A stretch of 16,420 nucleotides of DNA from an uncultured Pyrinomonas sp. (GCA_937135995.1 CAKZOF010000531.1:1-16420), one strand, 5' to 3'. Positions 1 through 7,619 are shown, counted from the stretch's first letter. The notes: a model not told the origin generated them from the sequence alone. Numbers and translations are program-made.

Positions 1-2
1 AG

Positions 3-191
3 CCCGGCCCCAACCTGATGTGGAACACCCGCTTCGGCATGAACATGATGGGTGAGGGGATGCGGGGCGGCCCCGGCATGAGGCGACGGGCGCCCAACCT
101 CGCCCCGGATATCCCCGTCCGCTACGACGAGGCGGCGGCCCGGCTCGCCTGGGAGCGGACGCTGGACTTCCTGCGCGCGCGGCTGGGCTGA
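3..191 (+). CDS. Dienelactone hydrolase family protein, C-terminal fragment
   Basis: This open frame enters from the left edge and ends at TGA 189-191, giving about 62 residues. The last part reads as a short loop, then [26 protein letters not shown] helix, which resembles the final helix of dienelactone hydrolase / alpha-beta hydrolase family proteins (known pattern: Y-x-x-x-A-A-x-x-A-W-x-R-T-L-x-F-F). The catalytic Cys/Ser-Asp-His residues would lie upstream and are not in the window, so activity cannot be judged. The upstream stretch is Met- and Gly-rich (MNMMGEGM), which is unusual. Codon choice (CTG, GAG, GAC, GGC, CGG) and GC content are visibly higher than in every other gene of the window, so this piece may come from a different genome or a transferred region. 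Frame and stop are clear; the family is a recognition from the C-terminal helix only. Confidence 0.5.
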   Translation, partial: PGPNLMWNTRFGMNMMGEGMRGGPGMRRRAPNLAPDIPVRYDEAAARLAWERTLDFLRARLG

Positions 192-204
192 GATCGCGCC
201 CCAA

Positions 205-561
205 GTGGGCCGGTTTTGGCGCGGCGAGCTGCCTCTCGCCACCGCCTTCTGGGGTGTGTTCGCCTGCATCGTCGCGCTCTACTCGACTTCGCTCGGTTCG
301 CTGATCGAAGTCGTCAATCGTTTCGGCTCGTTCTTCTATGGCTCACTGCTCGGCGTCTTCGTCCTCGCTTTCGCCGTGCCGCGCGCGACGGGGCGCGGTG
401 CTTTCTGGGGATTGCTCTTCGGCATTGCGTCTGTCTGGATCGCGAGCCGGTACACCGGGATCGCCTTTTTGTGGTTCAACGTCATCGGGTGCGTCGTGGT
501 GGTCGTCGTCGGAACGCTTCTCAGCTTGACGGACAAAAAGGTCAGAGGGCGATCGTTCTGA
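205..561 (+). pseudogene. Sodium:solute symporter (SSS family), C-terminal remnant
   Basis: About 115 residues match the C-terminal end of SSS-family Na+/solute symporters, with segments [21 protein letters not shown], then [25 protein letters not shown], and a last membrane helix [20 protein letters not shown]. Four hydrophobic segments are visible. The family is normally about 500 or more residues with 13 or so helices, so some three quarters of the protein is missing. The GTG at 205 is only the first possible start in the open stretch; the frame has stops at 16-18, 40-42, 46-48 and 79-81 and no symporter-like residues upstream of about 235. It therefore looks like a truncated gene or a sequence join rather than a small transporter. 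It lies upstream of the PIG-L protein on the same strand, an arrangement that suggests the intact gene supplied the substrate importer of that operon (inference). Confidence 0.7.
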
Positions 562-703
562 TCGTCGGTGAGGCGTCTTGCGAATTCATCCCGCGCGGCG
601 CACCGGTCGAGAAGATGCTTGCGTCAGGTCTGATGGATCGCCTGGTGCGCTGAAGCTAAAGCTTGAGCGCGCGCAAGGTTGGAAGATGCTTTCGTAAGGT
701 CCG
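562..703. other. Intergenic spacer between symporter remnant and PIG-L gene
   Basis: The 142-base spacer contains no other convincing gene. It holds the first copy of a 35-bp imperfect repeat and most of the second copy. I see no good -35/-10 pair and no terminator, which fits read-through from the symporter into the PIG-L gene. Confidence 0.4.
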
Positions 704-716
704 ATGGATCGCCTGG
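611..716 (+). repeat. Imperfect direct repeat, 2 copies of 35 bp, 71-bp offset
   Basis: Copy A is 611-645 and copy B is 682-716. They match at 32 of 35 positions; the differences are at repeat positions 11 (g/t), 15 (c/a) and 21 (t/c). The shared 3' end is ATGGATCGCCTGG. In copy A the ATG (633) opens a six-codon frame ending at TGA 651-653; in copy B the ATG (704) is the first possible start of the PIG-L protein. A duplication of the gene's original 5' end followed by drift would explain both. Confidence 0.75.
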
Positions 717-3505
717 GGGAGGACATGAGAAGAGTCGGTCATTTCGCGAAGGGCGCTTCGCTTCGCCTTTTATCTTCGCTCTGCGCGATCGCGATCATTT
801 TAGCGTCGCTTCAGGTAGAGCGCGCGCAAGTGCGTTCGCCTTATGATGATGGCGCTTTCGCGCTGGGCCAGTTGCTTGTGCGTTTGCAGACCACGGCGAG
901 CGCGCTTCACACGGGCGCGCATCCCGACGACGAAGATTCGGCGCTCATCGCGCGGCTTGCGCGCGGCGATGGGGCGCGCGTGGCCTATCTTGCGCTCAAT
1001 CGCGGCGAGGGCGGGCAGAACATCATCGGTCCAGAATTGTTCGAAACGCTCGGCGTGATTCGCACCGAAGAGTTATTGCAGGCGCGTCGGCTCGACGGCG
1101 GCGAGCAGTTCTTCACGCGCGCTTTCGATTTCGGCTTTACAAAAACGCGCGCGGAAGCCGCCGCGCGTTGGGGTGAGCGCGAGATTCTGGCCGACATGGT
1201 GCGCGTTATCCGGCTCTTTCGCCCGCTCGTCATCATCGCCCGATTTACGGGCACGCCCGCCGATGGCCACGGTCAACATCAGCTCGCCGGTTATCTCACT
1301 CCGCTCGCCTTTCGCTTGGCCGCCGATCCGAAGGCCTTCCCCGAGCAGCTTGCTGAAGGGTTACGTCCATGGCGTGCACTCAAGATTTACGTGAGCGAAG
1401 GATTTCGGCGCGGCGCCGATCCAAACAATCGTCCGACGTTGCTGCTCGACACGGGGCGGCACGATGAGTTGCTCGGTCGCAGTTACTTCGAGATCGCGAT
1501 GTACGGACGCAGCCAGCACAAATCGCAGGAGATGGGGACGCTCGAGCTTCTCGGCCCACAAACCTCGGGCGTGCGCTTGCTCGAAAGCGCCGCGGGCGCG
1601 AGCGATGAGCGAAGCGTCTTCGATGGCATCGACGTGACGATCCGCGGCATCGCACAGTTAGCTGGGATACGCGATGCGAGCATCATCGAACGGCTCGGCG
1701 TCATACAGGATCTTGCGCGGCGCGCTCTGCGCGAGTTCGATGCGATGGAACCGCGCAAGCTCATCCCCATTCTCGCCGAAGGGTTGCGACGGACGCGCGA
1801 ATTGCGCGCAAGCTTGCGCGCGAGCGGCGAGAGCGAAGATGCGAAGTATGATGCCGACTTCCTGCTTGCACAGAAGGAAGCGCAGTTCGCCGAAGCGTTA
1901 TGGCGCGCGGCGGCGATCAGAGTTGACGCATTGGCCGATGACGAAACGGTGGTTGCGGGAGATCGATTGAACGTCACGGCGCGCGTCTTTCTGTCGGACG
2001 AGAGGGCGGTTGAGATCAAAGCGATTCGTTTGCGCGCGCCTGCCGGTTGGCGCAGCGAAGAGGTCGCTCCTGAATCGAACGCCCTTTTGGTCGCGAGCGA
2101 GTTTGAAGGGCGCGAGACGCCGCAGCATCAAGCGCGCTTTCGCATCACCGTGCCCGATGGCGAAGGGCCGACGATGCCATACTGGTTGCGCGAGCCGCGC
2201 GATGGGGACCTTTTCCGCTGGACGAGCGACGCGCCGAAATCCAGACCCTTCGATGAACCGCTCGTCAGCGCTGAAGTCGAAGCGGTAGTCGGAGGCGAGC
2301 CGGTCACCATTACCGCGCCGGTCCAGTATCGTTACGCCGATCCGGTTCGTGGCGAGATCAGGCGCGAGATCAACGTCGTGCCGATGGTTTCGGTTGCGCT
2401 CGATCCCGAGTTGGTCATCGTTCCGACTTCAGCGCAAGAGACAGAGCGGCGCGTCTTCGTGCGACTTTCGAGCAACGCTTCGCGCGCTGTCAACGGGCGG
2501 GTGAGTTTGCATGTGCCCAATGGTTGGCGCGTTGAGCCGGCTTCAGCTCCATTCGCGCTCGAGCGTAAAGGCGAGAAGGGAACGCTTGTCTTCACGGTGC
2601 GCGTTCCCGGCGGCGCGCGCGCGGATGCGTACAGGATCAGCGCCGAGGCCGAAGCGGACGGACGACGGTTCACGCTCGCGGAACGCGAGATCAGCTACCC
2701 GCACATTCAAACGCATCGCGTTTACGCGCCGGCGCAGGCCACGTTTCGCGTGCTCGATTTGAAGGTCGCGCCCGTGCGCGTCGGTTACATCATGGGAAGC
2801 GGCGACCGCGTGCCCGAAGCGATCAGGCAGATGGGACTGGACGTGACTTTGCTCAACGAAGATGATCTGGCGGTTGGCGATCTTGCGCGGTTCGACGTGA
2901 TCGTCGTTGGCATTCGTGCGTCGCAAGTTCGGCCCGATTTTGTCGCCAACAACCGTCGGTTGCTCGATTACGTGCGGCAGGGCGGAACGCTGATCGTGCA
3001 GTACCAACGGCCCGATTACGTCGAGCGCGGGCTGGCTCCGTTTCCGGCGAAGATGGCGGCGCGGGTTACGGACGAGAACGCGCCGGTGAAGATACTTGTG
3101 CCGGATCATCCGGCTTTCAATTTCCCGAACAAGATCACAGCGGATGATTGGCGCGGTTGGGTGCAGGAACGAAGCCTCTACAACTTCACGACCTACGATG
3201 CGCGCTATGTGCCGCTTCTTGAATCGCACGACGCGGGCGAGCCGCCGCAGACGGGCGGCGAAGTCTACGCCGAGATCGGACGCGGCAAGTATGTCTACAC
3301 GTCTTATGCGTGGTTCAGGCAGTTGCCCGCGGGCGTGCCCGGCGCATACAGGTTGTTCGCCAACCTTCTGAGTTTGGCGAAAGCTCCATCACGTGTTGAG
3401 CGAAGCCATGCGTTGAAGATCGATTCCCGGCGTTTCGCGGAAAGTCGGACGGCTCACGTTTCGTCAAGCCGAAAGCTTTCGGCGCAAGCTGGCGGGGCGC
3501 GGTGA
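704..3505 (+). CDS. Secreted PIG-L family deacetylase with NEW3 and ThuA-like domains
   Basis: The 933-residue product begins with a signal-peptide-like segment (LRLLSSLCAIAIILASLQ, about residues 21-38), so it is probably exported. The PIG-L/LmbE N-acetylglucosaminyl deacetylase-like domain follows: AHPDDE with H73, D75 and D76, and HGQHQ with H189 and H192, the expected zinc ligands and catalytic Asp of the family. The middle (about 405-460 and 560-670) has beta-rich segments like the NEW3/alpha-galactosidase-associated domain, and from about 693 (VGYIMGSGDRVPEAIRQMGL to LLDYVRQGGTLIVQYQRPDY) a ThuA/class-I-glutaminase-like fold. The likely role is N-deacetylation of an amino-sugar conjugate outside the cytoplasm; the substrate is unknown. 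The start is uncertain: ATG 704 has a weak AAGG upstream, while ATG 725 follows GGGGGAGG but with only 2 nt spacing. Both keep the signal peptide. The last 35 residues form a polar tail without family resemblance. Confidence 0.85.
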   Translation: MDRLGEDMRRVGHFAKGASLRLLSSLCAIAIILASLQVERAQVRSPYDDGAFALGQLLVRLQTTASALHTGAHPDDEDSALIARLARGDGARVAYLALNRGEGGQNIIGPELFETLGVIRTEELLQARRLDGGEQFFTRAFDFGFTKTRAEAAARWGEREILADMVRVIRLFRPLVIIARFTGTPADGHGQHQLAGYLTPLAFRLAADPKAFPEQLAEGLRPWRALKIYVSEGFRRGADPNNRPTLLLDTGRHDELLGRSYFEIAMYGRSQHKSQEMGTLELLGPQTSGVRLLESAAGASDERSVFDGIDVTIRGIAQLAGIRDASIIERLGVIQDLARRALREFDAMEPRKLIPILAEGLRRTRELRASLRASGESEDAKYDADFLLAQKEAQFAEALWRAAAIRVDALADDETVVAGDRLNVTARVFLSDERAVEIKAIRLRAPAGWRSEEVAPESNALLVASEFEGRETPQHQARFRITVPDGEGPTMPYWLREPRDGDLFRWTSDAPKSRPFDEPLVSAEVEAVVGGEPVTITAPVQYRYADPVRGEIRREINVVPMVSVALDPELVIVPTSAQETERRVFVRLSSNASRAVNGRVSLHVPNGWRVEPASAPFALERKGEKGTLVFTVRVPGGARADAYRISAEAEADGRRFTLAEREISYPHIQTHRVYAPAQATFRVLDLKVAPVRVGYIMGSGDRVPEAIRQMGLDVTLLNEDDLAVGDLARFDVIVVGIRASQVRPDFVANNRRLLDYVRQGGTLIVQYQRPDYVERGLAPFPAKMAARVTDENAPVKILVPDHPAFNFPNKITADDWRGWVQERSLYNFTTYDARYVPLLESHDAGEPPQTGGEVYAEIGRGKYVYTSYAWFRQLPAGVPGAYRLFANLLSLAKAPSRVERSHALKIDSRRFAESRTAHVSSSRKLSAQAGGAR

Positions 3506-3567
3506 GGATCACCGGACGGGAGAGCTGAATCGCTGAAGGGCAAGATTTCTCGAAGAGGAGTGGTCCA

Positions 3568-5106
3568 GTGGAACAGAAGGAGAGATTCCCGGCGCCCGCT
3601 TACGCGGAGAACGTGCTGGCGGAGATTTTCGAGGATGCCAAGCGGCTTTTCCTCGATGCCTTGATTGAGGTTGACATCGCCCACGCGGTGATGCTCGCAG
3701 AACGCGGCATCATCTCGCGCGAAGATGCGTGCCAGATCTTGCGTGCGCTCGAAGGGATGAATCGCGATGAGATACTCGCCGCGCGATACGATGGAAGCTG
3801 CGAAGATCTTTTCTTTTACTTGCAACAACGGCTCAGCGAAAAGTGCGGCGAAGAGACAGCCGGGCGTTTGCACACGGCGCGCAGCCGCAACGACATAGAC
3901 GTGACGATCTATCGCATGAGGCTCAGGCGCGATCTTCTCGCCTTGATCCGCGCGGTGATGGATCTGCGCTGCGCTTTGCTCGATCAAGCGGCGCGTCACC
4001 ACGAGACGACCATTCCGGCCTACACGCACACGCAACCGGCTCAACCGACGACGCTCGCGCACTACCTGCTGGCGATGGCGGAAGTTTTGAGCCGCGACGT
4101 CGCGCGGCTGCAACGCGCTTTCGAGAACGCGAACCTTTCGCCGCTCGGCGCCTGCGCCATCACGACCACGGGTTTCGACATCGATCGCGCGCGCACGGCC
4201 GAGTTGCTCGGCTTCGAAGGGGTCGCCGAAAACTCTTACGCGGCGATCAGCGCCGTCGATTACCTGACGGAAGCGATGGGCGCGGTCGCGGTGGCAATGG
4301 TCAACGTGGGAAGGTTCGCGCAGGACTTCTTGCTGATGGCGACGCGCGAGTTCGGCTTCTTGCGGCTTTCCGATGGTTACGTGCAGATTTCGAGCATCAT
4401 GCCGCAGAAGCGCAACCCGGTCGCGCTCGAACACGTGCGCGCCTTGGCAAGCTGCGCGCTCGCCGGGGCGCAGAGCGTCTTCACAGTGGTCCACAACACG
4501 CCGTTCGGCGACGTTAACGATGCCGAGGATGATCTTCAACCGCTGGTTTGGCGGGCGGTGCGCGATGCACGGCGGGCGACGGCGCTCTTTGCGGCGGTTC
4601 TCTCGAGCGCGCAGTTTAATCTAGAACGATTGCGCGAACGCGCTTCGGAAGATTTCATCACGGTGACCGAGCTTGCCGATGCGATCGTGCGGCACGAAGG
4701 ATTGGCTTTTCAGACGGCGCATCGCATCGTCGCGGCTTTCGTGCGCCGGACGCAGAGCGTGTTGGAAGCGATTCAGACGCCGGCCGACAGTCTGCATGTC
4801 GATCTCATCGCGCAAGCGGCGCACAGGTTGCTGCAGGAAGCGGCGCGCGAAGTGATCGGGCGCACGCTCTCGCTTCCGCCTGAAGTGGTTCGCGCGTCGC
4901 TCGATCCGACGAGCTTTGTCGGCGTGCGAAGCGTGATCGGCGGCCCAGCTCCAGCGGAAACGCGCCGCGCCTTGACGGCGGAAAGAGAGCGCGAAGCGGC
5001 GGATGAAGAATGGTACAGGCACCGCGATCAGCTGCTGGCCGTGCGACAGCGACAGCTCAAGGCCGCCGCCGCTGCTCTTTGCGCCGAACAGAGCAATGAG
5101 TCTTGA
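3568..5106 (+). CDS. argH: Argininosuccinate lyase-like enzyme (fumarase/aspartase superfamily)
   Basis: The 512-residue product starts with GTG 3568, preceded by AAGAGGAG at 3553-3560 with 7 nt spacing, a convincing ribosome-binding site. Superfamily landmarks are in order: HTARSRND (102-109), AYTHTQPAQP (151-160, with the catalytic-region TH), SPLGA...FDIDR (181-197), NSYAAISAVDYLTE (222-235) and the signature loop SSIMPQKRNP (275-284) with the catalytic serine. The best fit is ArgH, which splits argininosuccinate to arginine and fumarate in the cytoplasm. Several residues depart from the canonical enzyme: SRNDI instead of SRNDQ, no LWGGRF-type N-terminus, NSYAAISAVDY instead of the usual NS-x-DAVSDRD, and a C-terminal part about 50 residues longer than the usual ~460. 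It lies 62 bp after the PIG-L gene and is probably cotranscribed, so a different amino-acid-type substrate is possible. Family is sure; the exact reaction is not. Confidence 0.8.
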   Translation: MEQKERFPAPAYAENVLAEIFEDAKRLFLDALIEVDIAHAVMLAERGIISREDACQILRALEGMNRDEILAARYDGSCEDLFFYLQQRLSEKCGEETAGRLHTARSRNDIDVTIYRMRLRRDLLALIRAVMDLRCALLDQAARHHETTIPAYTHTQPAQPTTLAHYLLAMAEVLSRDVARLQRAFENANLSPLGACAITTTGFDIDRARTAELLGFEGVAENSYAAISAVDYLTEAMGAVAVAMVNVGRFAQDFLLMATREFGFLRLSDGYVQISSIMPQKRNPVALEHVRALASCALAGAQSVFTVVHNTPFGDVNDAEDDLQPLVWRAVRDARRATALFAAVLSSAQFNLERLRERASEDFITVTELADAIVRHEGLAFQTAHRIVAAFVRRTQSVLEAIQTPADSLHVDLIAQAAHRLLQEAAREVIGRTLSLPPEVVRASLDPTSFVGVRSVIGGPAPAETRRALTAEREREAADEEWYRHRDQLLAVRQRQLKAAAAALCAEQSNES

Positions 5107-5411
5107 AAGCAGGCAACCCCTTGGGCGATGTCGGGGCGACCGCTGCTTCGCGCGACCGCAGATTGCGGCGGCTAGCGACGTTCAAGGCTCGTCCTGCCAA
5201 ATCTCTCCGAGCGCGAGAGAAGCGCGGTTTCACACCCGTTTTGGGGACGACTAAAGATCAAAACGAGAGTTCCGCTTTCGTCCTTGATTCAAACCCTCGC
5301 GCCATTGGCGGCCGATTGAGTAGGAGGATTGAGGTTCAGAAGGTAGTTCGACCCGGTCGGAAAGAGGCTGATTGAAGGTTCGACTTTGCTTCACGGGTGG
5401 GCAAGCGCAGC

Positions 5412-5441
5412 TTGACACCCCTTCCGAGCATGGCGGAAAAT
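5412..5441 (+). promoter_or_regulatory. Sigma-70-type promoter candidate
   Basis: A perfect -35 hexamer TTGACA (5412-5417) is followed after 18 bp by GAAAAT (5436-5441), which matches TATAAT at 4 of 6 positions. A start of transcription near 5448 would give a leader of roughly 85-110 nt for the barrel-protein gene. It is the best sigma-70-like site in the window by eye. Confidence 0.5.
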
Positions 5442-5451
5442 AAGCACAAAC

Positions 5452-5469
5452 TTCGACCGAACGGTCAAA
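5452..5469. promoter_or_regulatory. Operator-like 18-bp dyad at the predicted transcription start
   Basis: The sequence TTCGACCGAACGGTCAAA has the symmetry TTn-GACCG-AA-CGGTC-nAA, with only the inner n positions unpaired. It sits just after the predicted transcription start of the 5412 promoter. A repressor of the TetR type, which often binds ACCG-nn-CGGT dyads, would block transcription from here; that assignment is inference. Confidence 0.35.
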
Positions 5470-5556
5470 CTCTTCTGGTGCGCCGTTGGTCGTCGTTTGC
5501 ACGGCTCGCCACGCGGTTGCTGGAAGGCGTTCATGCCGAGGGAGGGTCTGACGAGA

Positions 5557-7251
5557 ATGAGCAAAACCCGCTTGCCCTTTGGCGCAGCAGTGGTCGGTGC
5601 GTTGCTGATCTGCATCGTGCTGCCTGTTGCAGAAGTTCTAGGAAGCAGCCGCCCATTTGGCACCATCACGGGGTCGGTGCGTGATGAGCAGGGCCGACCG
5701 CTCGCTGGTGCCTGGGTCGTCCTCGTGCGCGAAGGCGCCGAGAAGATCGTCCGGCAGACGCGTAGTGCGACGGATGGCTCGTTCCGGCTGCACGCGCTTC
5801 CCGGTCGCTACATCTTGCGCGCCATCGCCGATGGCTTCAACGCAACGAGCTTCGCGTCGGTGGTCGTCGCCCCGTCAACTGAACTCGTTTATCGTTTCAA
5901 TCTGGAGCCGATCGGTTCAGGCCGAACGCTGCCAGAAAGAAGGGCTGACCGCAACGATCCGAAATGGCGTCTTCGTCTGGCCAACAACCGCCGATCGGTC
6001 TTCAATCTTGAAGAAGAGGAACCGCAAGTTCCATCCGAAGACCCGCCGTCTCGACGAGCAGCGCACGGCGTCGTTGAAACCTATTTCGCCGCTTCCGATG
6101 GCGTCATGCGCGTCGCTACGCCCGGAATCAACGTTGCCGTCGCAACACCGGTCGATGACGACTCGGACGTGGTCTTCGTCGGGCAGGTCGCCGCTGGCGC
6201 GGGTTCGCGCTTCGAGGCGACGGCGCGACGGAGGATCAACGATCGCCATCGGGCCAGCTTCGCCGTCGGCAGCGCACAGGCGAAGTTGCTGGTCGCGCAG
6301 CAATCGCGCCCACTGTTGAACGAGGATTTGCAGCAGTTCTCCGTGCGGGCCGTCGATGAGTGGGTCGTGCGCGACGGTGTGGTGGTGGTGCTCGGACTGG
6401 ATTATGCGCGCTTGGTCGGTGCGGGCGGCGCTGATTCACTCGTGCCTAGGTTGGGCGTGCAGTTCGATGTCGATTCGCGCACGCGCGTGCGGGCCGCTTA
6501 CGCCGCAGCACCAAAGGAGGGAACGCGGCGGGAAACGGTGGTCGAAGGAAGCGATGCGGCCTTCGAGGAATTCGGGGTGCAGCCAGTGGCACTCGTTGAT
6601 GGTCGCGCCGTGGTGGAACGCAGCCGCCGCTTGGAAATCGGTTTGGAGCGCGTTTTGGACGAGCGCTCGCGCGTGGAAGCGGCCGCTTTCTTCGACACGG
6701 TGGATGGACGCGGCGTCGGTTTGATGGGGCTACCGTTGAATGCGACCAACAGCGAAGGCGGAGTCGAACTGCTGCGCATCGCCAATCAACAGGGAGCGGC
6801 GCGCGGTTTGCGCGTCATCTACACGCGCCGCATCAGCCGCGCATTGAGCGCATCGGCCGGGTATTCGTTCGGGCGCGGTCAAGAACTCTCTACCGAAGGA
6901 CTTGGCGATCCTGCGCGGCTTTTCCGCAGCGGCTTTTTCCAGACGCTCGCCGCGCAAATGGATGCCGATCTCGGACGTGGGACGCGCGTGCAGACCGTCT
7001 TCAGGTTTTCGCCGCGGGCGACGATCTTCGCCATCGATCCTTTCGCCGGACGCTTGGCCGTCTATGACCCATCGTTGAGCATTCTGGTGACGCAAGAGTT
7101 ACCGACGTTCGGCTTGCCCGTACGCGCGGAAGCCGTGCTCGACGCGCGCAACGTGCTCAACCTTCAACCCAATGCGGATGATGGGGAAAAGATGGTCTTC
7201 ATCAGCTCGCTTCCGCGATCTGTGCGCGGCGGTATCTTGATCCGATTTTAG
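5557..7251 (+). CDS. Outer-membrane protein: carboxypeptidase-regulatory-like domain plus TonB-receptor-like beta-barrel
   Basis: From ATG 5557 the product has 564 residues. It opens with a signal peptide (MSKTRLPFGAAVVGALLICIV), then a CarboxypepD_reg-like beta-sandwich at about 35-117 (GTITGSVRDEQGRPLAGAWV ... SATDGSFRLHALPGRYILRA). The rest is alternating beta-strand sequence with many R/E/V/D pairs; near the end is LPVRAEAVLDARNVLNLQPN, a TonB-receptor-like barrel motif, and the chain ends RGGILIRF with the terminal Phe typical of outer-membrane proteins. I see no plug domain or TonB box, and it is shorter than usual receptors of this type (often 700-1,100 residues). A role in binding or passing a substrate through the outer membrane is inferred. 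GGGAGGG lies 10 nt before ATG 5557; ATG 5533 after GGAAGG (5 nt) is a real alternative adding eight residues. Confidence 0.7.
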   Translation: MSKTRLPFGAAVVGALLICIVLPVAEVLGSSRPFGTITGSVRDEQGRPLAGAWVVLVREGAEKIVRQTRSATDGSFRLHALPGRYILRAIADGFNATSFASVVVAPSTELVYRFNLEPIGSGRTLPERRADRNDPKWRLRLANNRRSVFNLEEEEPQVPSEDPPSRRAAHGVVETYFAASDGVMRVATPGINVAVATPVDDDSDVVFVGQVAAGAGSRFEATARRRINDRHRASFAVGSAQAKLLVAQQSRPLLNEDLQQFSVRAVDEWVVRDGVVVVLGLDYARLVGAGGADSLVPRLGVQFDVDSRTRVRAAYAAAPKEGTRRETVVEGSDAAFEEFGVQPVALVDGRAVVERSRRLEIGLERVLDERSRVEAAAFFDTVDGRGVGLMGLPLNATNSEGGVELLRIANQQGAARGLRVIYTRRISRALSASAGYSFGRGQELSTEGLGDPARLFRSGFFQTLAAQMDADLGRGTRVQTVFRFSPRATIFAIDPFAGRLAVYDPSLSILVTQELPTFGLPVRAEAVLDARNVLNLQPNADDGEKMVFISSLPRSVRGGILIRF

Positions 7252-7287
7252 TTGGCTGGATGAAAGGATGACGAAGAGTGGTTGAAC

Positions 7288-7323
7288 AAGCCCGCGTTTT
7301 GCAAAACCAACGCGGGCTTTCGT
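7288..7323 (+). terminator. Rho-independent terminator after the barrel-protein gene
   Basis: The arms AAGCCCGCGTT (7288-7298) and AACGCGGGCTT (7309-7319) pair perfectly over 11 bp around a 10-nt loop, followed by a short T-containing tail (TCGTCTCC). It lies 36 bp after the TAG stop of the barrel protein, where a terminator would be expected. Confidence 0.85.
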
Positions 7324-7422
7324 CTCCCTGAGGATTCCCTGCGCGCACCACGCATCGTTTTCGAAACGGGGGGCGGTTGCATCGTCGTGCCACCTGCCTG
7401 CGGGCGCGTAGGTCCCGAGCGC

Positions 7423-7567
7423 CTCCAAAATCTTGGAGATCTCCCGACGTGCTTCCGGCGCTCGCGCCCGGTGCGTATGTGCTGCATCATCAAGGCGTTG
7501 CGGCTTTGATCGGCGATGCGCGCGCGGGCTTCATCCGAGATTTTGGATGAAATCCAAGATTTTGGAG
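7423..7567. repeat. 15-bp perfect inverted repeat flanking about 115 bp
   Basis: CTCCAAAATCTTGGA at 7423-7437 is the exact reverse complement of TCCAAGATTTTGGAG at 7553-7567. A related half-copy, AGATTTTGGA, also occurs at 7538-7547, so the right end contains a small hairpin (TTGGAT-ga-AATCCAA) of its own. No transposase or target duplication is visible. Confidence 0.7.
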
Positions 7568-7587
7568 ACCATGAACGGCAGCGGACC

Positions 7588-7619
7588 GGTCGCGAGCGGC
7601 GCGGTGAAACGCCGCGACC
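7588..7619. other. Bulged GC-rich hairpin
   Basis: GGTCGC (7588-7593) pairs with GCGACC (7614-7619) and GGCG (7598-7601) pairs with CGCC (7610-7613), leaving a GAGC bulge on the left arm and the loop CGGTGAAA. No U-tract follows, so it is not a standard terminator; it could be a structured element or a protein-binding site. Confidence 0.45.

Larger units (their letters stand above)
5107..5532. other. Intergenic region with promoter and operator-like dyad
   Basis: About 425 bases separate the lyase gene from the barrel-protein gene. The short frames across it show no family resemblance or ribosome-binding sites. The right half holds a TTGACA promoter candidate and an 18-bp dyad, listed separately. 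The left half has only weak hairpins such as CCGCA-gat-TGCGG near 5155-5170 and no U-tract, so I call no terminator there. Confidence 0.5.

Noticed and set aside
216..653. A 145-codon plus-strand frame overlapping the symporter remnant
   Set aside because: It is out of frame with clear symporter helices and is Arg-rich, as expected for a shifted frame of GC-rich membrane-protein DNA.
3454..4539. A 361-codon minus-strand frame across the lyase start
   Set aside because: It is antisense to conserved ArgH-like motifs and reads as His/Arg/Glu-rich shadow sequence without a ribosome-binding site.
5260..5315. tRNA-like T-loop wording (GATTCAAACCCTC)
   Set aside because: The would-be T-stem arms do not pair, and no acceptor stem, anticodon arm or D-arm can be folded around it.
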